From the NCBI GenBank assembly GCA_030754395.1, contig JASMAJ010000051.1, positions 1 through 6,474 of the forward strand: a stretch of DNA of 6,474 bases. The letters run 5' to 3'. Below, in pieces: positions 1-4,911 of the stretch (positions within the stretch are counted from its first letter, which is position 1; every line of letters starts with the position of its first letter). A program made the translations under genes and the position numbers. This DNA is from Candidatus Thalassarchaeaceae archaeon. GTDB lineage: Archaea > Thermoplasmatota > Poseidoniia > Poseidoniales > Thalassarchaeaceae. The notes under the pieces were generated by a model. That model was not told the origin of the DNA. It was given only the letters and a program-made list of their open reading frames with translations, and searched no databases.

Positions 1-659
1 TTACCCAACGCTAGAAGTCGACCATTATGTAGAATCACAATTTGTTCAGTTATCCTCTCGATCTCATCTAAGATATGGCTTGAAACTAGAACCGTTTTGC
101 CTTGTGCACCTAAATCTCTTATCACGCTCATAATACTTGTTCGAGCGATTGGATCACAACCATGAAGAGGTTCATCAAGAATAATCAAATCAGGATCATG
201 AACTAAAGCGTGAGCTATCTTGATTCGTTGTCTCATTCCCTTGCTGTATTTTCCAATCTCCTTATGTTGGACATCAGACAAACCGACGAATTCCAGAACA
301 TGTTCTGCTCTAGCACTTGCTTCTTCTCTAGTCATTCCATGCAAACGGGCTAGGGTTGAGACGAAATCATGGCCAGTCATCCAATCATACAATTTTTCAG
401 TTTCCGAAACATACCCCACTCTTCGATAAGGAGAGGTGCTTTCCCAAGGATCAATTCCGAATAATCTGACTGAGCCACCACTTGGTTTCAGTCTGCCCAT
501 TAGAAGTTTGAATAGAGTTGATTTGCCTGCACCATTCGGCCCTAATATTCCAGTAACACCCCCATCTATTGCTAATGAAACATCATTGATACCTATTACA
601 TTCCCGTACCACTTGGAACAATGATCAATTACAACAGTAGGAGTACTTTTTGAAGTCAT
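1..659 (-). CDS. ABC transporter ATP-binding protein B (3' end cut by window edge)
   Basis: This is the nucleotide-binding subunit of an ABC-2 type transporter and would hydrolyse ATP on the cytoplasmic face of the membrane. The 219 in-window codons, read from the minus strand, show Walker A GPNGAGKST (about residues 40-48), a signature YSKGMRQ (138-144), Walker B LIILDEP (158-164) and the H-loop SSH (193-195). No stop is reached: the last codons read Ala-Leu-Gly followed by AA, so the C-terminus lies beyond the left edge. The start is ATG at 659-657, which overlaps the permease stop as ATGA. A GGAGGTGA site sits 7 bases upstream. The D-loop region reads DEPLHGCDP instead of the usual DEPTNGLDP. 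The gene is a paralogue of the ATPase at 1656-2657, and another permease might follow outside the window. The substrate cannot be deduced. Confidence 0.95.
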   Translation of the reverse strand, partial: MTSKSTPTVVIDHCSKWYGNVIGINDVSLAIDGGVTGILGPNGAGKSTLFKLLMGRLKPSGGSVRLFGIDPWESTSPYRRVGYVSETEKLYDWMTGHDFVSTLARLHGMTREEASARAEHVLEFVGLSDVQHKEIGKYSKGMRQRIKIAHALVHDPDLIILDEPLHGCDPIARTSIMSVIRDLGAQGKTVLVSSHILDEIERITEQIVILHNGRLLALG

Positions 660-1663
660 TCTCTAGTCACCTCCAAACTACTTACTCTATTGACTAGAAC
701 TGCAATTGATGCCGCATTATAGACCAAAACCGAAACAATAGAAAAAGCTAGAGAATGTTCGTAATTTGGAGGGATTCCAACTAGCCATTGCCCTATATGA
801 GCAAGTGCGTCATAAGGACTAAGGATGTAAATTATAGATGTTTCAAATACTAATTCAACTAATAATGCAGTAAGTTTAGTGCCGAAAATTATTGCTAAGA
901 AGGCCACAGCTGCAAAGAAGCGACTCTGACTAATGCTAGAAAGAGCCATTCCAATTGATGTATATGTGAACACAAGTAGAAGGCCGGCCATTAATCCTCC
1001 TAAGAACATAGGTAAAGTATCAATCAAAAACGCCCAACCCTCACCTCTAAAGACGATAGAGGTGGAATAATACAAAACATAGGAGAACACGATAACGAAG
1101 GTAAGAACAAAGGCTGCGCTCAAGTATTTCATAATTGTATAATCGGTTCTCGTTACTGGGCGTGAGAAGTAGATAGCACTAGTTCCATTCTTCCTATCAT
1201 CAGAAATCATTCCCCCAACAACAAGAGCAGTTAGAAGAGGCCACATACAGAGGTTTCGCGGATAGTACCCTAGTACTTGACCCCACAAATTGTATCTGTT
1301 AACCCCCCACATTCTGGTCAACCAATCGGAGGCATCACCAGGGAGTGTTGAAGATAAGAAAATCATAGCAATTGGTGTTAAGGATGAAAGAAGAATTACC
1401 AGAATAGATAGACGAACAAAAGGATTGTAATATCTATGTCCTTTTGATGTGAATAATCCATATACGTGGTGTCGGAAAATCGCATAATTACGAACCCATC
1501 GCGGGCCTAGAGTTCCATTCCAAGGACGATACACTTGTTCGAAGACTACTCCAAGACTTGCTCGTTGAGCGACGACAGCCTGAGCATCATCATCTCCGTC
1601 ACCTGCCCCATAGGCGACTTCCATCCTAGTTTGGCCATTGGCTAGAGCAAGATCTTCAGACAA
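656..1663 (-). CDS. ABC-2 type transporter permease
   Basis: This is an integral membrane subunit that would form the transport path for the flanking ATPases. The open frame extends back to a GTG at 1672 (338 residues), but that GTG lies inside the GGAGGTGA ribosome binding site. TTG at 1663-1661, 5 bases after the site, is the better start (335 residues). An ATG at 1624 is possible but lacks a good site. Numbered from the GTG, six hydrophobic segments lie near 87-108, 141-157, 183-207, 216-236, 252-276 and 308-327. They follow an acidic soluble N-terminus with a GDGDDD stretch. The motif around SDDRKNGTSAIYFSRPVTR (about 157-175), between segments 2 and 3, is typical of ABC-2 permeases. The gene overlaps ATPase A upstream by 8 bases and ATPase B downstream by the ATGA junction, which suggests translational coupling. 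The family is secure. The transported substrate is unknown. Confidence 0.92.
   Translation of the reverse strand: MSEDLALANGQTRMEVAYGAGDGDDDAQAVVAQRASLGVVFEQVYRPWNGTLGPRWVRNYAIFRHHVYGLFTSKGHRYYNPFVRLSILVILLSSLTPIAMIFLSSTLPGDASDWLTRMWGVNRYNLWGQVLGYYPRNLCMWPLLTALVVGGMISDDRKNGTSAIYFSRPVTRTDYTIMKYLSAAFVLTFVIVFSYVLYYSTSIVFRGEGWAFLIDTLPMFLGGLMAGLLLVFTYTSIGMALSSISQSRFFAAVAFLAIIFGTKLTALLVELVFETSIIYILSPYDALAHIGQWLVGIPPNYEHSLAFSIVSVLVYNAASIAVLVNRVSSLEVTRE
667..674 (-). promoter_or_regulatory. Shine-Dalgarno site of ATPase B
   Basis: On the minus strand this reads GGAGGTGA, a full match to the 3' end of 16S rRNA. It lies 7 bases before the ATG at 659 and inside the last codons of the permease. Together with the ATGA overlap it fixes the ATPase B start and points to coupled translation of the two subunits. 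Confidence 0.85.
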
Positions 1664-2657
1664 TTCTGTCACCTCCTGTATGAGCCTCTGTCATCAAATC
1701 TGAAGTGCCCTTTACGTGAGAGCCTAATCTCTCCATTATGAGAAGGAATATATCTTCAAGATCAGGTTCATATTCACGAAGTTCTCTAACCTGCACACCG
1801 GCTTTTGCAGCACTTTCAATAACCAACCCAATAGTATTCTCGTCCTGAATTGTTACTCTCATTACTCGACCGAGGCGGCGAACACTCAAACCTAACTCTT
1901 TGAGAGTGTTTTCCATCTTACTTGCACCACCCCAAATTACCACCTCTATCTCACGATCTATCTGGCGGGCTAAATCTTCTATTGAGCGCTGAACAACAAT
2001 TTTCCCCTTATGCATCATGACAATTCTGTCGCATACTTCTTGGACATCATCCATCACATGACTAGACATCAGAACAGTACCGCCTCCGTCATCTACTGTA
2101 CGTTTCAGAGTTTCTAGCATGAATTTTCGAGAACGCTGATCTAACCCATTAGTTGGTTCGTCACAAATTAGAATTTCAGGGTCATGAACCAATGCACAAG
2201 CAAGCTTGGTTGCCTGCTTCATCCCAGTACTAAATGATTCGATTTTTCGATACCTTTGATCGCGAAGGCCAACATACTCGAGAACCTCATGGGCTCTCTG
2301 CATAGCTTGTGCAGGATTCATCCCCAACAATTCTCCCGAATAACGAACTTGATCGATAGCGTTTAGATTTGGGTCAAGGGAATCATATTCAGGCATGTAA
2401 CCAATTCGTGAACGAATCATATCTCCTTGAGTACGGATATCAAATCCTAGAACCGTTCCATTACCAGAGGTTGTTGTAATCAGTCCGAGTAAACACTTGA
2501 ACAGAGTAGATTTCCCAGCACCGTTCGGCCCAAGGACTCCAATTGCCCCTCTCGATAAGGATAAATTAGCATCATCTAGGGCAAGATGAGGGCCATACAA
2601 TTTACGCAGATTCTGTGTTTGAATGATTAAGTCTTCACTCAAAAAAACACCCTCCAT
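1656..2657 (-). CDS. ABC transporter ATP-binding protein A
   Basis: This is the nucleotide-binding subunit of the ABC-2 type module, 333 residues from ATG at 2657. It has Walker A GPNGAGKST (43-51), GYMPE in place of a classical Q-loop (86-90), signature SFSTGMKQ (141-148), Walker B ILICDEPTNGLD (162-173) and H-loop SSH (198-200). The roughly 100 residues after the ATPase core resemble the C-terminal domain (DUF4162-like) often seen on exporters of the CcmA/NatA/GldA group. Two starts compete. ATG at 2657 has GGAG 7 bases upstream, but that GGAG is inside a hairpin. TTG at 2642 (328 residues) has GGAGGGTG 5 bases upstream and would give Met-Ser-Glu-Asp-Leu, the same N-terminus as the permease if that also starts at TTG. 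The stop lies inside the permease gene. Drug, lipid or ion export are all possible. The sequence does not decide between them. Confidence 0.95.
   Translation of the reverse strand: MEGVFLSEDLIIQTQNLRKLYGPHLALDDANLSLSRGAIGVLGPNGAGKSTLFKCLLGLITTTSGNGTVLGFDIRTQGDMIRSRIGYMPEYDSLDPNLNAIDQVRYSGELLGMNPAQAMQRAHEVLEYVGLRDQRYRKIESFSTGMKQATKLACALVHDPEILICDEPTNGLDQRSRKFMLETLKRTVDDGGGTVLMSSHVMDDVQEVCDRIVMMHKGKIVVQRSIEDLARQIDREIEVVIWGGASKMENTLKELGLSVRRLGRVMRVTIQDENTIGLVIESAAKAGVQVRELREYEPDLEDIFLLIMERLGSHVKGTSDLMTEAHTGGDRIV
1669..1676 (-). promoter_or_regulatory. Shine-Dalgarno site deciding the permease start (TTG)
   Basis: The minus strand reads GGAGGTGA. The apparent GTG start at 1672 is part of this site and so cannot use it. 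TTG at 1663-1661 follows 5 bases after the site, the same spacing as the GGAGGGTG-TTG pair at the start of ATPase A. The site is within the C-terminal codons of ATPase A. Confidence 0.8.
2641..2647 (-). terminator. Seven-T run, possible weak archaeal termination or attenuation signal
   Basis: The minus strand has TTTTTTT just after the hairpin and the second ribosome binding site, at the very start of ATPase A. Archaeal RNA polymerase can terminate on T runs alone, so this could release part of the transcripts coming from tgtA. It lies inside coding sequence if the ATG at 2657 is used, and may simply be the spacer before the TTG. Confidence 0.2.
2648..2655 (-). promoter_or_regulatory. Internal Shine-Dalgarno site before alternative TTG start of ATPase A
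   Basis: The minus strand reads GGAGGGTG, overlapping the third base of the ATG at 2657-2655 and lying 5 bases before TTG at 2642. If used, ATPase A begins Met-Ser-Glu-Asp-Leu. The site is stronger and more exposed than the GGAG that serves the upstream ATG. Confidence 0.6.
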
Positions 2658-2661
2658 TGAC

Positions 2662-2681
2662 CGACTCCCCTAAGGGAGTCG
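2662..2681 (-). promoter_or_regulatory. Perfect 8-bp hairpin covering the ribosome binding site of the ATG start
   Basis: CGACTCCC (2662-2669) and GGGAGTCG (2674-2681) are perfect inverted copies around a 4-base loop. In the minus-strand transcript the 3' arm contains GGGAG, which is 7 bases upstream of the ATG at 2657, and the 5' arm contains CTCCC. The fold would therefore hide that ribosome binding site. No T tract follows directly, so it is not a standard intrinsic terminator. The pairing is seen in the sequence. The control role is inferred. Confidence 0.6.
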
Positions 2682-2688
2682 AATCTAT

Positions 2689-2705
2689 GTGGTAACAGAA
2701 ACCAC
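2689..2705. repeat. Small inverted repeat in the tgtA-ATPase A gap
   Basis: GTGGT and ACCAC form a 5-bp stem with a 7-base loop. It is the middle of three inverted repeats in the 80-base gap. The stem is short and could be due to chance or be half of an operator. Confidence 0.35.
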
Positions 2706-2710
2706 TTGAA

Positions 2711-2731
2711 ACAATCCCCGGCAGAGATTGT
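2711..2731. repeat. Inverted repeat just after the tgtA stop
   Basis: ACAATC (2711-2716) and GATTGT (2726-2731) form a 6-bp stem around a 9-base loop, starting 7 bases after the tgtA stop codon. It could protect the 3' end of an RNA or serve as an operator. There is no T run after it, so a terminator is unlikely. Confidence 0.4.
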
Positions 2732-2737
2732 GTTGCA

Positions 2738-4903
2738 TCATTGCTTCATTGCACCATCACGAACTTTCACAGCAATTCCTTTTGTGAAGAATGACATGTC
2801 ATCATCGGTAGCATTTGCTATTCCATGTGCAACTAAATTGCCCTCAGAATCGACTACTAAACAAGGCTGACCAACGATTAGATGAGAATCTGCACCTAAG
2901 ACAAATCCATGTATGACATTTCTCCCTTGACCAACGAAAGGAATTGCGTCATCGTGAAGAAGAACTCTTGGAATACCTAGATGATCTCCCTCACTATATT
3001 CCATCTCAGACTGGAATTTACGAGGGGGATTTGGATTTAATTCGTGGAGGATTCTAGCTCCATTTAGAGTCAAAGATAGGGCACCATCTGGAAGCCTAGG
3101 TGACAAACAATGTTGATCATCAAAATTCACGTTAACCATACGGTCGGTTCTCGATCTTCGAGCACTCATCTTAGAAGTTAATTCGCAGGAAAATTTTGGA
3201 TTAATTCCACAGAATAAAGAGAGTTTGTCAACAACTGTGCAACGATCTATCCAATCACGGATTATCTGACGCTTATCGCCTCCAGCAGTCTCATCTGGAT
3301 CTGGTAGGCATTCATGGATATCCAATGGTAAATTGGACAAGCTCAAGTCATTAAGCCATGCATCAATTTCATTCTCAGAAATTACCATCCTCCATAGATC
3401 GTCTGAACCATCAATATGACACCATGGTGAAACATCTTCGAGAGTGAATGGAATAAGCCCTATGGGGGTAGAAATTAGGATTACAGAACGAGGTTCCTCA
3501 CGAAGCGCCTCCACCGCTGTTCCGAGAGCGGAATTGCGCCAAGGAGGAGCCGCGCCAGTCAGAATTACAACTCTCTCTGGAGAAGACACTGAGTTATCCC
3601 ACCATGACCCAGGAGGACGCCATCTTGTGGCTAACATTGCATTTAGGTGGAGGAGATGTGGACGGTAGTCAATATCATTGCCGAAATGCTCCGCAGTACC
3701 ACGTACGGGATTTGTTGAGGAAATTATTCTCAAGGCACTCGCGCCAACGGGTCCTTCATCAGGATCTACCAACTGTTCTATTACCCATTCAAAGGCCTCC
3801 CTTAGTTGAGGGGAGGCATGACTTCTTTGTTCGGCTAAACGCCAAATTGTTCCATTTCTAATCGCCTCTCTGCATCTAGCAAGTTCAACCTGCGTAATCT
3901 CAAGATTATGATGAGATAGAAGAACAGACCGCTCCTCCTTTTCCATCTCACGAACTTCTTTTGGAGTGTGATGAAAAAGAGCACTTGAATGACAAGGCCA
4001 TTCGGTAAGTTCACCCAACTTTACCGTCCCCTCTGGTGTTAACAAACGATCGTCACGAGCAAACAATGCATAGGCGGCTGAATCAAACAAATCAGTACCT
4101 AAGGCAATTGCCAAGGGGAATAGCAAGGGATGACCACAACCAAAGAGATGTATTGGTCGATTCGGAGGAATTGTTGCACGAGCCGCCAATAGAATCTGAA
4201 ATAATTCTCGATACCGCTGTTTTTCCATTAGAGGCACTATGCCTCCAATAGGGTGAATTGCAAAACCTCTATGCTCACCTTTCATACTGCCCATCAAGTC
4301 ACCAGCATGGGCTCTCAAATCTTCATGTAGACCTCCTTGAATCGGCCCATTAAGTAGTAATTCTTCACCAGCAACTGCCAGAGAGGGGGTGGCTCTATCT
4401 GCGGTTTCTGAAACAGCATTCTCTAGTTCTTCTCTAGTCATATCCGGACGGCCAAATACATCGAGCATTGTCCCTATGTCAACACCAATATTTCTCTGAA
4501 ATTCAACAATCTCTTCAACACCAACTTCTACATCTCCATAGACATATGACTGAAAAGTACCCGAATCGGTAACTATCACTCCGGGATAATCCAATAGAGC
4601 ATGGATTCCATCTTTGAGAGCTGGGTCACGTAATTTTTCATGTTTCCATGTAACATACGAGTTCGTAATCAATCCATTTACGTGATATCGCTCCCACATT
4701 TCACGCGGCTCTATTGTGCGAATATTGGGGTTTACCACAGGTAGTAGCATTGGAGTTGCTAGAACTCCATGCTTAGTATACAATAGACCCAATCGCGCAG
4801 CGCCATCACGTGCTGTGACCTCGAATTTACCAAGATCCTGTGGCCGGCAGGGATTGGGGTCTGGACGTGCAGCCACAGTATCGCTGCTCGGCCTTGTAGT
4901 CAT
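2738..4903 (-). CDS. tgtA: archaeosine tRNA-guanine transglycosylase with extra ArcS-like domain
   Basis: The enzyme exchanges guanine at position 15 of the tRNA D-loop for preQ0, the first tRNA-bound step to archaeosine. The ORF opens with TTG-ATG. ATG at 4903 is chosen (721 residues) because it forms a TGATG overlap with the upstream stop. Numbered from this ATG, the catalytic domain spans about 25-380, with Asp113 in TDSGTFQ and Asp274 in LFDSAAYALFARDDR, matching the two catalytic aspartates of Pyrococcus horikoshii TGT. A C1-type linker follows. Next comes an extra segment (about 444-535) resembling the archaeosine synthase core, then the C2 domain and a C-terminal PUA RNA-binding domain (about 644-716, GIPRVLLHDDAIPF to GIAVKVRDG). 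The protein exceeds the 582-residue Pyrococcus enzyme mainly by the extra segment. Oddities: the zinc motif CxCxxC is reduced to one Cys (304), with Ser306 and Leu309 at the other positions, while His332 is kept. Activity is likely but unproven. Confidence 0.95.
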   Translation of the reverse strand: MTTRPSSDTVAARPDPNPCRPQDLGKFEVTARDGAARLGLLYTKHGVLATPMLLPVVNPNIRTIEPREMWERYHVNGLITNSYVTWKHEKLRDPALKDGIHALLDYPGVIVTDSGTFQSYVYGDVEVGVEEIVEFQRNIGVDIGTMLDVFGRPDMTREELENAVSETADRATPSLAVAGEELLLNGPIQGGLHEDLRAHAGDLMGSMKGEHRGFAIHPIGGIVPLMEKQRYRELFQILLAARATIPPNRPIHLFGCGHPLLFPLAIALGTDLFDSAAYALFARDDRLLTPEGTVKLGELTEWPCHSSALFHHTPKEVREMEKEERSVLLSHHNLEITQVELARCREAIRNGTIWRLAEQRSHASPQLREAFEWVIEQLVDPDEGPVGASALRIISSTNPVRGTAEHFGNDIDYRPHLLHLNAMLATRWRPPGSWWDNSVSSPERVVILTGAAPPWRNSALGTAVEALREEPRSVILISTPIGLIPFTLEDVSPWCHIDGSDDLWRMVISENEIDAWLNDLSLSNLPLDIHECLPDPDETAGGDKRQIIRDWIDRCTVVDKLSLFCGINPKFSCELTSKMSARRSRTDRMVNVNFDDQHCLSPRLPDGALSLTLNGARILHELNPNPPRKFQSEMEYSEGDHLGIPRVLLHDDAIPFVGQGRNVIHGFVLGADSHLIVGQPCLVVDSEGNLVAHGIANATDDDMSFFTKGIAVKVRDGAMKQ

Positions 4904-4911
4904 CAATCCTC
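4901..4911 (-). promoter_or_regulatory. TGATG stop-start junction with weak Shine-Dalgarno (GAGG)
   Basis: The aconitase-X stop TGA (4905-4903) shares one base with the tgtA ATG (4903-4901). GAGG at 4911-4908 is only 4 bases from the ATG, which is short for efficient independent initiation. Reinitiation by ribosomes ending the upstream gene is the likely way tgtA is translated. A TTG one codon earlier (4906) would be even closer to GAGG. Confidence 0.55.

Noticed and set aside
324..340. Repeated TTCTCTAGTCAT also found near 4430-4441
   Set aside because: Both copies encode Met-Thr-Arg-Glu-Glu in unrelated proteins; chance sharing of codons with no wider similarity.
220..624. Two plus-strand open frames opposite ATPase B
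   Set aside because: The minus strand here encodes clear Walker A and signature motifs, so these frames are shadows.
983..990. GGCCGGCC palindrome
   Set aside because: It lies in permease codons for Met-Ala-Gly-Leu and is explained by coding sequence.
2662..2681. Rho-independent terminator after tgtA
   Set aside because: The hairpin is strong, but a T tract does not follow directly; the seven Ts come 14 bases later, after a ribosome binding site.
3604..3861. Plus-strand open frame of 85 codons
   Set aside because: It is opposite the TGT gene, and the translation is rich in His, Arg and Gln without any recognisable motif.
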